From: Symbiodinium natans
Lineage: Eukaryota; Sar; Dinophyceae; Suessiales; Symbiodiniaceae
NCBI GenBank assembly: GCA_905221605.1
Contig: CAJNDS010002770.1
Span: 46,001-110,000 of the forward strand
Direction of reading: 5' to 3'
DNA length: 64,000 nucleotides
Positions 44,066 to 55,155 of the stretch are shown in pieces. The notes below the pieces were generated by a model. It searched no databases and was not told the origin of the DNA. It saw only the letters and a list, made by a program, of their open reading frames with translations. The position numbers and the translations under genes are program-made. Numbering within the stretch: the first letter of the stretch is position 1; each line of letters begins with the position of its first letter.

Positions 44066-44689
44066 CTCTGCTACCACCGAGAGCCCCAAGTACCGCTTTT
44101 CAAGGTGCCCTAAACATCGCCTCATTTTAGGTTCAACTTCGCCAAGCCTGTGGTATTTCGGAGGAACCCATAAAGGGTTTTGGGTTTGGGGTTTGGGAGT
44201 TTAGGTGTTCAGGGTTTTGGGGTTAGGGTTCAGGTATGAGATTTCTAGATCCTTCAGAATCCAGAGATCTCCTCGCACCAGTCAGCCCTGAGAATTCCAA
44301 AGACCATAGGGTCTGAACTAATGCACCTACAATTCATGGAAGCAACCTTATAACACCCACAAACTTTGTATGATTTTGCCCATGAGGTCCCATTGTCTGG
44401 ACGACGGGGGGGGGGGTGGATAGTGGGGCGGGGGGAATGGGATTCGTTTGCTCTTGCCAAGGCACCAGGCTAGCCATACAAAGCCCTCATGCCCCCTGCG
44501 TCCCCAAACCCCTACTCCCTGAAGTCCTACACTCGAAGCCCTAGACTCCCTCAACCCAAAGAGAAAGCCCCAAACACCCGAAACCCTCAATCTCCAACCC
44601 TAAGCCCTAAACCCTAAACCCTAAACCCTAAACCCTAAACCCTAAACCCCCAAACCCTAAACCCGAAACCCGAAACCCCAAAACCCTAC

Positions 44690-44789
44690 AACGCCGAACG
44701 CCCTTCGGGCCCTGGAGCTTCAAAGGCACCTGGACGAACCCCATGTACTCCAGCTGGCCCTTCCCGGCATCCTCAGGGTTCTTCGGCAT
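44690..44789 (-). CDS. putative first exon with ATG
   Basis: ATG at 44789 preceded by CCCCTTTAAAC. It reads MPKNPEDAGKGQLEYMGFVQ then VPLKLQGPKGVRR before a degenerate repeat block with GTTTTGGGG. The same CCTTTAAACATG context precedes the start at 51630. It may be the 5' exon of the minus-strand EF-hand gene, or a separate gene. Confidence 0.55.
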
Positions 44790-45084
44790 GTTTAAAGGGG
44801 CCCTAAGTAGGGTTTAGGGTTTAGGGTTTGGGGTTTAGGGTTTAGGGTTTAGGGGGCCCTTAACTAAACCAAAACCCAACCCCGACACCCTAAATGCCCT
44901 AAACCTTAGACCCTAAACCCCTAAGCCCTAAACCCCTTAAGCTCTAAACCCCTTAAACCCCAGCCCTGCGACGACTCTCAGAGAATCCTCCTGCGCGGCT
45001 CGGGATTGGGGGTTTAGGGCTCAGGGCCTAGGGTTTAGGGTTCAGGGCATAGGGTTTAGGGCTGTGGTCAACACTGCGCAATTA

Positions 45085-45165
45085 CCCCTTAAACCCTAAA
45101 CCCTAAACCCTAAACCCTAAACCCTAAACCCTAAACCCTAAACCCTAAACCCTAAACCTGAAACA
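45085..45165. repeat. near-perfect CCCTAAA block
   Basis: About eleven units. Confidence 0.95.
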
Positions 45166-45475
45166 TTATAAACTTTCTAGGGGGCTTCCCAAGTAACCCC
45201 CGGAGCAGTTCCTCAGCTCTTAGAACTCGAGGTACCCAAGTACTCTAAGCCCTAAGATAAAACCCGAAACCCTAAACCCTAGTATGAACTCTATACGAAC
45301 CCTAAAGCCTAAACTCTAATATGAACTCCATACAAACCCTAAACCCTAAAGTTTAGTCATTCCAGGTAGGTTCCGCAGTCGGCCCGACGAATCCCAAAAC
45401 GACGTCACAAAAGGGAGATGGGTTTGGGGTTTAGGGTTTAGGGTGTAGGGTTTAGGATTTAGGATTACGGTTTAG

Positions 45476-45716
45476 GGACACGTGCCGCTGGCCTGGGTTT
45501 TCGCGAGACGAAGTGGGGACTTCCTCCGGAAACTGCGATTGCTCCAAAGATTGCGACTGGAACTACGAAAGATGTCGAATTGAATTCCTGCTATTGCTAC
45601 TACTATGGCCACAACCACTACGACAACCATGACCATGACAACTACCAACAGCAAGTACCACAAACCATGATGAGAGTGCTTCTGATTTCTATGATGCCTT
45701 CGAGCCTCAACCTCTA
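45476..45716 (+). CDS. 80-codon open frame, unknown protein
   Basis: Open from TTTAGGGACA to TAA at 45714-45716: TRAAGLGFRETKWGLPPETA, then YGHNHYDNHDHDNYQQQVPQ. It has no early Met, so it would be an internal or terminal exon. The His/Asp/Tyr-rich part partly derives from TAC repeats. The antisense frame is low complexity. Confidence 0.4.
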
Positions 45717-45790
45717 AACCCTAAACCCTAAACCCTAAACCCTAAACCCTAAACCCTAAACCCTAAACCCTAAACCCTAAACCCTAAACC
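45715..45790. repeat. near-perfect CCCTAAA block
   Basis: About ten units, directly downstream of the terminal exon at 45791-45895 on the minus strand. Confidence 0.95.
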
Positions 45791-45895
45791 TCAAAGCCCC
45801 AGCTTTAAGGGCGTGGCGTGTGCGTCAAACGCTGCCTTGATCAGCCGGGCATCGTCGAACTTGACAGCGGGAGGCGGGGTTAGGACTTGCGGCCA
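45791..45895 (-). CDS. putative terminal exon, minus strand
   Basis: Reads WPQVLTPPPAVKFDDARLIK then AAFDAHATPLKLGL, followed by TGA at the edge of a repeat block. It could be the last exon of the gene starting at 51630. Confidence 0.55.
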   Translation of the reverse strand, partial: WPQVLTPPPAVKFDDARLIKAAFDAHATPLKLGL

Positions 45896-45924
45896 GGCAT
45901 GTGTCGTAGGTACTTGGAGGTTCA

Positions 45925-46015
45925 TGGTACTTATTAACTATAAGTGTACTTATAACCCACTTGTAAGCCCCTTAAGTGCCCTAATAGGGTCATAAGTACA
46001 GTTATAAGTACAGGT
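45925..46015. repeat. inverted repeat with GTACTTATAA ends
   Basis: GGTACTTATTAACTATAAGT at left and its near-inverse ATAAGTACAGTTATAAGTAC at right. About 90 bp, non-coding, possibly another MITE or introner family. Confidence 0.6.
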
Positions 46016-46847
46016 AGGGGTTGGCGCTTGGGGGCCGGAAGCGCCCTAGATCCTCTACATGCTGCAAGGCCTCCCAAACTCAGGATAGGAGGCACCTGAT
46101 ACGTATGTTCCTACTCTCTAAGAGCTCAGTTAACCCTAAATCCTAAACCCTAGACCCTAAAACTCAAACCCTAAAGCCTAAACCCCTTTCGGGTTCGGGA
46201 GGTTTTATTACCTTGGGAACCAAACGGGTATTTCCCAAAATACGGGTACTGGGTTCAGGGTTTAGGGTTTGGGGTTTAGGGTTTAGGGGGTACCCGTTTA
46301 TACCTCAAATACAAGAAAGCCCATTGAAGGCACCCCAAGAAGGGCAACTCTATTTTCGGAAACCGCAAGTGAACTCTAAAAGGTTCATGGCCGACTCAGG
46401 GTTATGAGCGCGCGTGCGCGCGCGCGCGAGAGACATGTTGAGAAGCTCTATCCAGCCTACTTATCTAAACCCGTAAACCCTTAGCCCTTAAACCCTAAAC
46501 CCTAAACCCTAAAACCCTAAACCCTTAGCCCTTAAAGCCTAAACCCTAAACTCCAAAAACCAAATCTCTCTTCGACCTCCGGGGTTTCTAGGGGTGGAGT
46601 CCTGGTCACCCCCAAAACAACCTCTACAAACTCAAAACCCTGAAACCACCCGAAAACCAGAAGGCTGAGCCGGTTGAGGGTTTAGGCTTAGGGTTTACCC
46701 TGGGGTTTAGGGGCCTGAGCCCTCCCCGTAAGCCCTGAAAGCATCAAGCATCAGAGGCTACGAAAAGTGTGTTCGCATCCTTGTCCAAGGGATCATAACA
46801 ATCATGATCTTTTGACAGTACCCAAAGCCTCAACACTTAATATACGG

Positions 46848-46927
46848 GCCTGAATAATTAGGATAGGGTTTTGGGGGGGCGAGGGGGGGGGGGGGGGGTG
46901 TCATTAGTAATTATTCAGACCCCTAAG
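46848..46927. repeat. inverted repeat with GCCTGAATAATTA ends and G-run core
   Basis: GGGCCTGAATAATTAGGATA at left and TAATTATTCAGACCCC at right, around a G-rich centre. Related ends bound 8050-8215. Confidence 0.65.
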
Positions 46928-47012
46928 TTAGGTTGAGGACTAAACCCTAATTCCTAAACCCTAAACCCTAAACCCTAAACAAAGACCCTGATGTGTGACT
47001 GGGCGCGGCTAC

Positions 47013-47057
47013 CGAGACGTTCACCGAGGTGGCCAGCTGGTGCAGCGTCATCACAGT
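47013..47057 (-). CDS. putative exon, minus strand
   Basis: After TTTTCCTGGCAG (strong acceptor), reads TVMTLHQLATSVNVS and ends before GTAGCC. The frame is also open upstream (EKFSWQ). Confidence 0.55.
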
Positions 47058-47264
47058 CTGCCAGGAAAACTTTTCGGGTTTAGGGTTAAGCGCTTAGGGT
47101 TTAGGGTCTTTAGAATCTGCGGGAGGGGGGGAGGGGGGGAGGGGGGAGGGGGGAGGGGGGGGGGAAGGGGGGGAGTGTCGGTTTGGGATTCTAGGCCTCC
47201 AATTGCCACCCACCCCCCCTCCCCCACCCCTAAAAAAACACTGTGCTCGAAGGGTTTAAGGTTT

Positions 47265-47375
47265 CGGGCGTGGGGTTTGGGGTTTGGGGTTTGGGGTTTG
47301 GGGTTTGGGGTTTGGGGTTTGGGGTTTGGGGTTTGGGGTTTGGGGTTTGGGGTTTGGGGTTTGGGGCTTGGGGTG
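47265..47375. repeat. TTTGGGG variant array
   Basis: About 14 perfect TTTGGGG units. GLGFGVW-type ORFs across it are translations of the repeat. Confidence 0.95.
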
Positions 47376-47397
47376 TGAGGGATGCAGCATTGCAGAC

Positions 47398-47477
47398 CAT
47401 GGCAGAGTGCGCCACGGTGGCGTCACACAGCATGGAGAAGGGAGTTCGTTGCTGGGTCCCATGTAGGACTCCAGTAT
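47398..47477 (-). CDS. putative exon, minus strand
   Basis: After GCGCCAG, reads ILESYMGPSNELPSPCCVTP then PWRTLP, ending before GTCTGC. The family is not recognised. Confidence 0.5.
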
Positions 47478-47549
47478 CTGGCGCTTTAGAGTTTGGGGTT
47501 TAGGGCTTAGGGCTTAGGGCTTACGGTTTAGGGTTTAGGGTTTAATTGG

Positions 47550-47705
47550 TGTTTATGGTTGGCTTCGGCTCATTCTTGCCGCAAACCCAAGCGCTCTCTT
47601 GCGCTGAGCTGACTGAACTCAACGCTCCCTTCGCCGCAGCCACATGTTTTCAGGCCAAGCAGGCAGCATCCCAGTCTTGGGGCTTTGGAGGTTTGAAAGA
47701 GCGCA
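47550..47705 (+). CDS. putative exon, plus strand
   Basis: Reads GFGSFLPQTQALSCAELTEL then NAPFAAATCFQAKQAASQSW. Protein-like, flanked by TTTAGGG and CCCCTAAA blocks. Boundaries are uncertain. Confidence 0.45.
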
Positions 47706-47790
47706 ACCTGCACCTTAAACCCCTAAACCCCTGAACCCCTAAACCCCTAAACCCCTAAACCCTAAAGCCTAAACCTTAAAGCCTGAGTAC

Positions 47791-47877
47791 AGAGATTTGG
47801 AGAACTCCTGACTTGAAGAGACGTTTTGCTTCGTGCGCTTCGACATGTGCGTGCTCCCTCTTCCTAAGCTCACGCTC
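47791..47877 (-). CDS. 29-codon helical exon, minus strand
   Basis: After CCTCTTAG, reads ERELRKREHAHVEAHEAKRL then FKSGVLQIS, ending before GTACTC. Phase 0 at both ends. Highly charged, probably a long helix. Confidence 0.6.
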
Positions 47878-48264
47878 CTAAGAGGCCTGAACTACACAAA
47901 TCCTCATTTTTCAAGTTATGCGTATTTCCCGAATGAGGGAAACCCCTTTGGTACCCCAAATAGAATCGAATCTCCTTAAAAGGGAACCCCCCCCCTTCTT
48001 TTTCGGAAACCCTTATATAGCCTACCCAGGCACCTCGAGTGTGGTACAGGATTACACCATGGTGCCGAGAAGTTCTTCAGAACTCCTGGCCCTGGTTTAG
48101 GGTTGAGGGTTGAAGGTTGAGGGTTAAGGTTTGGTGTTTGGGGTTTAGGGTTTAGGGTTTAGGGTTTAGGGTGAGAGGGTTTTGGACACCGAGTCTTATG
48201 GTCTAAACCCTAAACCCTAAACCCGAAACCCTAAACCCTAAACCCTAAACCCTAGACCCTAAGC

Positions 48265-48344
48265 CATCGCTGGACGCCTCTGAGGTCTGTGGTATCGCAG
48301 TAGTCAACGCCGTAGACTCATCCTTCAGTTCATATCACCCCTAA
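48265..48344 (+). CDS. putative terminal exon, plus strand
   Basis: Reads SLDASEVCGIAVVNAVDSSF then SSYHP and stops at TAA. Confidence 0.45.
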
Positions 48345-48545
48345 GGGTCCATGTACCTATATGTAGTAGTCATAGGGTTTAGGGTTTAGGGTTTAGGGTT
48401 TAGGGTTTAGGGTTTAGGGTTTAGGGTTAAGGGCTTCGGGTTAAGGGTTCCGGGTTGCATAGTATATACTTGGGCCTTAGAGGGTTTAGGGTCAATATGG
48501 GGGGCTCCTAAAAAAAGCCCGAGGGCCCAAGTGTTAGGGAACAGC
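48330..48545. repeat. dispersed AGTATATACTTGGGCC element interrupted by a TTTAGGG block
   Basis: CCCTAAGGGTCCATGTACCT, then about nine TTTAGGG units, then AGTATATACTTGGGCC and its inverse GGCCCAAGT. Homologous elements near 18150, 23390, 27295 and 30510 have no block at that point. Confidence 0.65.
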
Positions 48546-48598
48546 TTATGAGTCCATACGAATGCAGAAGGAGACCGCCCGATACCTTAACCAACGTG
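48545..48598 (+). CDS. putative exon ending on telomeric donor, plus strand
   Basis: After GGAACAG, reads YESIRMQKETARYLNQR and ends G before GTTTAGGG. Confidence 0.5.
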
Positions 48599-49433
48599 GT
48601 TTAGGGTTTAGGGTTTAGGGCTTAGGGTTTAGGGTTTAGGGTTTAGCTTTGGAAGCAACTTACAAAGAACCTTCAAGATCTGCCTTTTTTTGCATGGGTC
48701 CCTGCTAGCTCTCCCAGGATCGATATTGAGATGACCGAGTTGCCCCTTCTGCCACTTGACCCCTAGAGACATACATGAACAAACACAGAAGTAAACACAT
48801 AATAAAAAACACACACTAAGAACCAACTAAATATGTATACATCCTAAAGCGTGGACCCAAAACCCGAACCCAAAGCCCTAAAGCAAAAGTGTACATCTGT
48901 GTATGTACATATATATTTTATTTATTTATTTATATACGCACCCACACACACACATTTTAGAGGAGAAACCCGCAGGAAGCCTGGCAGGATGCATGCTGCG
49001 CACGTGCTGTGATGGCGACCGGCTCTTGAGTTTTTTTAGGGGGGGGGCTTTTAAGGTTTACAGGAGCTCTGGGGGTTAGGGTTTAGGGTTTAGGGTTCAG
49101 GGTTCAGGGTTAAGGGTTTAGGGGGTCTGGAGTTTAGGGTTTAGGGATTCTGCGGTTTTGAGGCGTTGGAGGTGTAGATCATTTTTTGGGGGGTGTATGG
49201 CATAGGGTGTCCGCTGCTGTGATGGCGAGTTCTAGATTCTAGTTACATGCATCTACGAGTCCTTCTCAGCCATCCATCTTCACCTGAAACCCCAAACCTA
49301 AAACCCCTAAAACCCCTAAACCCCTAAAACCCCTAAAACCCCTAAAACCCTGAAACCCCTAAAGCCCCTAAAGCCCCTAAAACCCCTAAAACCCCCTAAA
49401 ACCCCCAAACCCCTAAACCCCTAAACCCCCAGA

Positions 49434-49550
49434 GCCCCTTGGCTTGCCGGGAGTTGGCACCTCTTTCGTTGTCCGGAAGCGCCGCAGAAACGACTCCTCG
49501 CGTGGTGCTCTGTGGACAGACTGGACAGAGGCCCCGAGAACCCACTGCTA
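49434..49550 (+). CDS. putative exon, plus strand
   Basis: Reads PLACRELAPLSLSGSAAETT then PRVVLCGQTGQRPREP. Open throughout, after a CCCCTAAA array. Boundaries are uncertain. Confidence 0.4.
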
Positions 49551-50439
49551 TAAGGGCCTTACTAATTAGAGTAGGGTTGAGGGTTTAGGGTTTAGGGTCA
49601 GGAGCCTTAATAATTGGCACAGGGTTTTGGAGGTGATTAGGGGGATTATATACGGTCCCCCCTCTTAAGCTCTGGGACCAGTTAACTACCGTAAGATGGG
49701 TTCAGGTTTGGGGTTTGGGGTATAGGGGCCTGACTGTCAAGTCGGGATCTAGGTTCGATTTAAGGTAGACTCCTCCGCAGCAGCTGGAAACATACTAGGG
49801 CTTGGTAGCCCCGTGGTACCCTTTCCCCCCTTGTTTGGTTCTGGGTACCCTTATAACCCTATTGAGAGGGTGCGCGCAGTCGCCGGGATCTTGGGTTACG
49901 CAGACGACTGGGAGGATCTGGGAAGTAGATCTGAGGTTTTGGGGTTTGGAGGGTTTAGGGTTTAGGGGTTTGCGGTTAGGGTTTGGGAGGTTTGGGATTT
50001 AGGGCTTGAGGGATTCTTTTAAGGTTTTCCAGGCTTAGGGGTCTGGGTTTTTGGGTTAGGGGCTCCTGCAGATCAAAATCTGGTGGCGAGGAGGTACTAC
50101 ATGAATTGGGGGCTCTAGTTTCTAGATCCTCCCAGGAATTCGGGGCAGACGTGTTGGGATAGCAGGGTCCGGTGTTTAGGGTTTTAGGGTTGAGGGCTTA
50201 CGAATTGCCAGGTTTGGGAACGAAGGGACGTTTAGGACGTGTAGGGTTTCGGAATTGGGGTTCCATGGCTCAGAGAATGCACGGGGGGCGGGGGGCCTTG
50301 ATCTCAAGCCCAAACCCGAAACCCCTAAACCCGAAACCCCTAAACCCTAAACCCAAAACCAAAAACCCTAAACCCTAAACCCCAAACCGTGCTTTTCTTA
50401 AGACTCTGGCTGCCCGATAGACCCCCCAGGATGTACATC

Positions 50440-50575
50440 CAACAAGCAAAAGCAGAATTGGATCAACATGCGGTGGTGGAAGCGCCTTGCCTCCGAGGAA
50501 ATGGGGAAGCCCTTCAACACTTACTCGCCCAAACGCAGCAAAAGAAAAACGTCATGCTCCCACGACGCCCTATAG
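50440..50575 (+). CDS. putative exon, plus strand
   Basis: Two plus frames are open. The more protein-like reads NMRWWKRLASEEMGKPFNTY then SPKRSKRKTSCSHDAL to TAG. The other starts MYIQQAKAELDQHAVVEAPC. Confidence 0.4.
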
Positions 50576-50640
50576 GTTCTAAACCCGAAACCCTAAACCT
50601 AAACCCTAAACCCGAAACCCTAAACCCTAAACCCTAAAAC

Positions 50641-50741
50641 CGATAGCACTCCTCCATCTGGCGATTCACTTGCTGAGCAGATTTCGGAGCCTGAAGCCCA
50701 CGGTTGTTGAGCAGGGTTTTGGGTGCCCCAGACCGCCAGGC
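50641..50741 (-). CDS. exon bounded by telomere-type repeat on both sides
   Basis: Starts right after TTTAG and reads AWRSGAPKTLLNNRGLQAPK then SAQQVNRQMEECYR, ending CG before GTTTTAGGG. Both splice signals lie in the repeat. Confidence 0.6.
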
Positions 50742-50832
50742 CTAAACCCTAAACCCTAAACCCTAAACCCTAAACCCTAAACCCTAAACCCTAAACCCTA
50801 AACCCTAAACCCTAAACCCTAAACCCTAAACC
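50742..50832. repeat. near-perfect CCCTAAA block
   Basis: About 13 units. On the minus strand it is the presumed intron end before the exon at 50641-50741. Confidence 0.95.
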
Positions 50833-51358
50833 GCCCTAAGGTACCCTCAGTATGGGCCCTTAAAAGGGTGCCCCTCATATACCCCTTACATACCCTATAC
50901 AAATTAAGGGCCCATACATCAGAACCCTTCAAAGGAGGTTAGGGACCATATTAAGGGCCCATGAACTCCCTGAGAAGCCCACAACATGCCACACCCTAAG
51001 CCCCAAATGAACTGGCTCCAATGCAAAGAAAGAAGGGACGACGGGTTGAGGGTTAGGGGTTGGGGGTTTAGGGTTCAAAGCTAGCCGAAAAGAACACCTA
51101 GCAAGCCCCAAGCCACCCCATTCGGGTTTGGGGTTTAGCGTTTGGTTTTGGGTTTAGGGTTTAGGGCTTAGGGCCTAGGGCTTAGGTCTCAGGGTTAGGG
51201 CTTGGGGCTTGGGGCTTGGGGCTTAGGGCTTAGGGTATGCCTGAAGGCCCCTTCAGCAGCCCCCGGTGTGTAAAGGCTTCTTCAGGTTTTGGGTCCTCCA
51301 GGGAGGGCGTGGTGTCTAGGGAACATGAGGGAAGCACTGGGGCCCTTAGGACAGAACT

Positions 51359-51472
51359 AGGGAACAGTGGCTCCCCTTAACCCTAAACTCCCTAAGCCTT
51401 TCGACCACTGCCCGCGTCCTTAGGAACAGTGGCTGCCGTTAACCCTAAACCTTTCGACCACTGCCCGCGTCC
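51359..51472. repeat. tandem duplication of about 60 bp
   Basis: GGAACAGTGGCT...CCTTTCGACCACTGCCCGCG occurs twice. The first copy contains an extra AAACTCCCTAAG segment. Confidence 0.8.
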
Positions 51473-51556
51473 AAAAGCAAGCCCCGAACCCTGCTGGACC
51501 CTAAACCCTTTCCCTAAACCCTAAACCACCCTAAACCCTAAACCCTAACCCTAAAC

Positions 51557-51630
51557 CTCTTCTGGGGAGGCTGCTCGATTCCTAGCGCCGCGTGCGGCGC
51601 GACCTGCAGCGTGGGTGGCTGATCTGCCAT
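51557..51630 (-). CDS. putative first exon with ATG and telomeric donor
   Basis: ATG at 51630 preceded by CTCCCTTTAAAC. It reads MADQPPTLQVAPHAALGIEQ then PPQK and ends AGAG before GTTTAGGG. Probable 5' exon of a minus-strand gene whose candidate later exons lie at 50641, 47791, 47398, 47013 and 45791. The first pair's phases do not match directly, so an exon may be missing. Confidence 0.6.
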
Positions 51631-52024
51631 GTTTAAAGGGAGAGGTCCCGGAACGAAGGTAGGGTTTAGGGTATAGGGTTTGGGGTTTAGGGCTTCGGGC
51701 TTAGGGCTTAGGGTTTAGGGTCTAAGGTTTCGGCGTTTATAGGGTCCTACGAACGTGTCAGGAACATTCCCTACTGCCGAGTGCAGGGTTTTGAGCGACC
51801 TCGAGGGGGGTTGGGGTGGGGGTGAACAGCATTTCAGCCTAAAAGCTGAGAATCCCCGAACCCTCAATCAAACCCCCTAAGGCCTAAACTCTAAACCCTA
51901 AACCCGAAAGCCTAATCCCTAAACCGAAACCCAGGAACCCAAATGGGCCAAAGCTCCAAGCCCTCAGATCTTGGTACCCTGGAAGGGCCGAAGTCGGAAA
52001 GCCAACAGAGGCAGTTGATGGATT

Positions 52025-52029
52025 AGGAC

Positions 52030-52082
<53 letters not shown>

Positions 52083-52140
52083 GGCTTAGGGTTTAGGGTT
52101 GAGGGTTTAGGGTTTAGGGTTTAAGGCTTTAGGGTTTAGG
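52025..52140. repeat. TTGAGGG variant array then TTTAGGG
   Basis: About eight perfect TTGAGGG units. Confidence 0.95.
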
Positions 52141-52544
52141 GGGGAGCTTGGGGTGTCGGGTAAAGTTTAGTGTTGTAGGGTAGCCCCGCCCACCCCACCT
52201 GCCTCGCGACCCAACAGTTGGCCCAAGCAAGTTAGCGTTTAGGGTTTAGGGTTTAGGGTTTAGGGTTTAGGGTTTAGGGTTTAGGGTTTAGGGTTTAGGG
52301 TTGAGTTTAGGATTTAGGAGAGTAACCGCCTCATCTGGGTCTTATTTACAGCTCCCATGAACGGATGTCCACCCCCTTCTTGAGCCATGGAACCCCCCAA
52401 GCCCTAAATCCCCCAAAACCCCCAAACCCTAACAAATTAGAGCCCCAAACCCTAAACCCTAACCCCCTAAACCCCTAAACCCTAAACCCTAAACCCTAAA
52501 CCCCAAACCCCAAACCCCAAACCCCAAACCCCTACACGTCCCAT

Positions 52545-52610
52545 CTCCTCCGGCCTCTTGGTGTCATGTCCAAGTCTGAGCGGGTCTTGCTGGACAGGAA
52601 ACCTGCCCAG
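52545..52610 (+). CDS. putative exon, plus strand
   Basis: Reads LLRPLGVMSKSERVLLDRKP then AQ, ending CAG before GTTTTTG. Flanked by CCCCAAA and CCCTAAA blocks. Confidence 0.45.
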
Positions 52611-52619
52611 GTTTTTGCC

Positions 52620-52770
52620 TAAACCCTAAACCCTAAACCCTAAACCCTAAACCCTAAACCCTAAACCCTAAACCCTAAACCCTAAACCCTAAACCCTAAA
52701 CCCTAAGCCCTAAGCCCTAAGCCCTAAGCCCTAAGCCTAGCTAAGCCTAACCCTAAGCCCTAAGCCCACG
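52620..52770. repeat. CCCTAAA then CCCTAAG block
   Basis: About 11 perfect CCCTAAA units pass into CCCTAAG units. Confidence 0.95.
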
Positions 52771-53299
52771 CCCTAAACCCTAAACCCTAAACCCTAGACC
52801 CGAGCCTAAACCCTTAAACCCCAACTTTAGGGGTTCGGGGCAGAACTGCGGCTTCAAAGAATCTTGGGCTGAACTCTGGTGAAATCTTGAGGTGGGGGGG
52901 GGGGGTGGGGGGGCGGGGAGCTCACAGAAAAACTTCTAAGCAACACTTTATGTCCCTGAGGGTCTAGGGTTTAGGGTATAGGGCTTAAGGTTTAGGGTTT
53001 GAAGGTTTACCTGGCTGGTTCTTAGTAGGAAATGAGGGAATGAGATGCCTAAATACAGTGCCCCCTTAAAGGGCATATGTAGGGCCCTAGTTCCCTCATT
53101 CCCTACTGAGAACCAGGGGGATTCTGCACTCACCAAAATTTTTTGCATATTAGGCCCTGCGATGTTGAGATATGGCTATCTCCCAAAAGAGAGGTCTAGC
53201 ACACCCCAAAATGATACAATCTTTAGAAAAGGAACCCCACCCCAACAAAAAAAACAAAAACTAATTTTCGGAAACCCCAACATACAACCTGAGGCTTAC

Positions 53300-53615
53300 A
53301 CCCTAAACCCTAAACCCCTAAACCCCTACACCCCTAAACCCCTAAACCCCTACACCCCTAAACCCCTAAACCCCTAAACTCTTAACCCCCTAAACCCCTA
53401 AACCCCTAAACCCCTACACCCCTGAACCCCTGAACCCCTAAACCCCTAAACCCCTAAACCCCTAAACCCCTAAACCCCTAAACCCCTAAACCCCTAAACC
53501 CTAAACACCCTACACCCTACACCCTACACCCTAAACCCTAAACCCTAAACCCTAAACCCTAAACCCTAAGCCCTAAGCCCTAAACCCTAAACCCTAAACC
53601 CTAAGCCCTCAACCC
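53300..53615. repeat. CCCCTAAA 8-mer array
   Basis: About 22 CCCCTAAA or CCCCTACA units, then CCCTACA and CCCTAAA units. Confidence 0.95.
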
Positions 53616-54021
53616 CAGCAGCCCAAAGCCCAGCCTGAACTGCGCTGGAGAGCCGCAGTGAGGCCTTCGAGGAGTTAAGGTTGCAGAGCTCAAGGAGGCA
53701 TACTCCTGAAGCTACATTTAGGGTTTAGGGTTTAGGGTTTAGGGTTTAGGGTTGAGGGCTATCAAGGTCCCTGAGTAGGGACGCTTAAGAAGGGCGCCAC
53801 TTCTTTAGCCCTTATATGCCCTATAGAACCCACGGGCCTATACATCATCACCCTTGAAAAAAGGGTAAGGGTAGAATGGGTTAGGGCCTGGGGCTTAGGG
53901 TTGGTACCCCAAAATACAAGGCTCTAGTGTTTAGCAGATTTTTAACAGGGATCCCAAACGAGCCTACCTAGATGAACCCCAGATTCCCTAAGCCATTCAT
54001 TTAACTCGGCCCGAAAACCAG

Positions 54022-54095
54022 GAGTACGACCTCGGCGAAGGCATAAGACGATGTTTGGGAGGAGCGTTGCGTGTCAGCCGAAGCTCAAACTCAGG
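54022..54095 (+). CDS. putative exon, plus strand
   Basis: After GAAAACCAG, reads EYDLGEGIRRCLGGALRVSR then SSNS, ending before GTGAGG. Confidence 0.5.
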
Positions 54096-54426
54096 GTGAG
54101 GGGTTAGGGTTGAGGAAAGCCTCAAGCCCTAATGCCTAAATCCCACGCCCCTAAGCCCCTAAGCCCTACATCTTCTGCCCGTCGCTCGTTCAGGTAAACC
54201 ATAGACACCTAGACTTAGACCCCGAAAGCCCCGTATAAGTTTCCCCCCCAACCCCAAAGTCTGAAAGCTTAGGGCTTAGGGTCCTAAGTTCTTCACCCTG
54301 AAATCCTGAACCTTAGGCCTTGGCTGCACCCTGAACTCGAAGCCCATAAACCTCAAACTCCAACCCCGAATCCCTAGTCCCTAAACCCCAAACTCTAAAC
54401 CCATCAACATTCCCCCCCCCCCCCCT

Positions 54427-54476
54427 TTCTGGGCTTCTGGCGGCGCCGGCCCCTGGGATCGTGAAAGCAGCGCGAG
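54427..54476 (+). CDS. putative short exon, plus strand
   Basis: Reads FWASGGAGPWDRESSA after a C/T run and ends AG before GTGAGG. Confidence 0.4.
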
Positions 54477-54876
54477 GTGAGGGGTGGGGAGGGGGGGATG
54501 AGAGGGGGGGGGGCTCGTTGTATGTCCTGACGTGCATCACAAGCCCTGAACCCTACCTAGGGATCTTGGACAGTGCTACTTCTGGTGTAAGTGAGGGCTT
54601 CTCTCTGCTGGGTGTGAGCATGACGCAGAAGTCGGTCACTGACGTCTGCATTGAGGAATGTACCGGGGGTTGCTAGTTGTTAGGAGGGTCCATTTCTTGG
54701 CCAAAGGTCGCAACTAGGTTCCCTAAACCCTAAACCCTACCAAGTGCCGGCCAGAACCGTGGCTCCGTAACCCTAGACCCAATCGTAGGGTTGAGGGTTT
54801 AGTGTTAAGGGTTTAGGGTTTAGGGCTGAGGGTTTAGGGTTATAGGAATTTGGGTTTAGTGTTAGGGGTGTGGGGT

Positions 54877-54947
54877 TTGGGATTTGTTCCCCCTTATACT
54901 AACAGTCCTTGATAGGGATCATATTAGGGGGCACTATAATCCAAATC
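54877..54947. mobile_element. MITE-like left half
   Basis: TTGGGATTTGTTCCCCCTTA and ACTAACAGTCCTTGATAGGG without a following inverse. The matching right half lies at 55641-55675. Confidence 0.6.
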
Positions 54948-55109
54948 CGCCGAGGCCTCGGGCCGAAGGTGTACCCCTTTTTTTGCCAAAAATGGGTACC
55001 CCTCTAGGAGAGCAGGGGCCGCCAGCGGATGGTTCGCCAGGACCAGAGGCAGTTGCAGCCCTTCCCAGCAGGGGCCCCCCCCTTTCCCCCTGACTGAGGG
55101 ACCCCTCTC

Positions 55110-55110
55110 G

Positions 55111-55154
<44 letters not shown>
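55110..55154. repeat. C45 homopolymer
   Basis: Cytosine run followed by a C/T-rich tract to about 55210. Confidence 0.9.

Positions 55155-55155
<1 letters not shown>

Noticed and set aside
45472-45663. Minus ORF with a Val-rich membrane-like segment
   Set aside because: The Val/Met run comes from a degenerate CAT/TAC repeat. The plus frame over the same DNA is longer and less biased.
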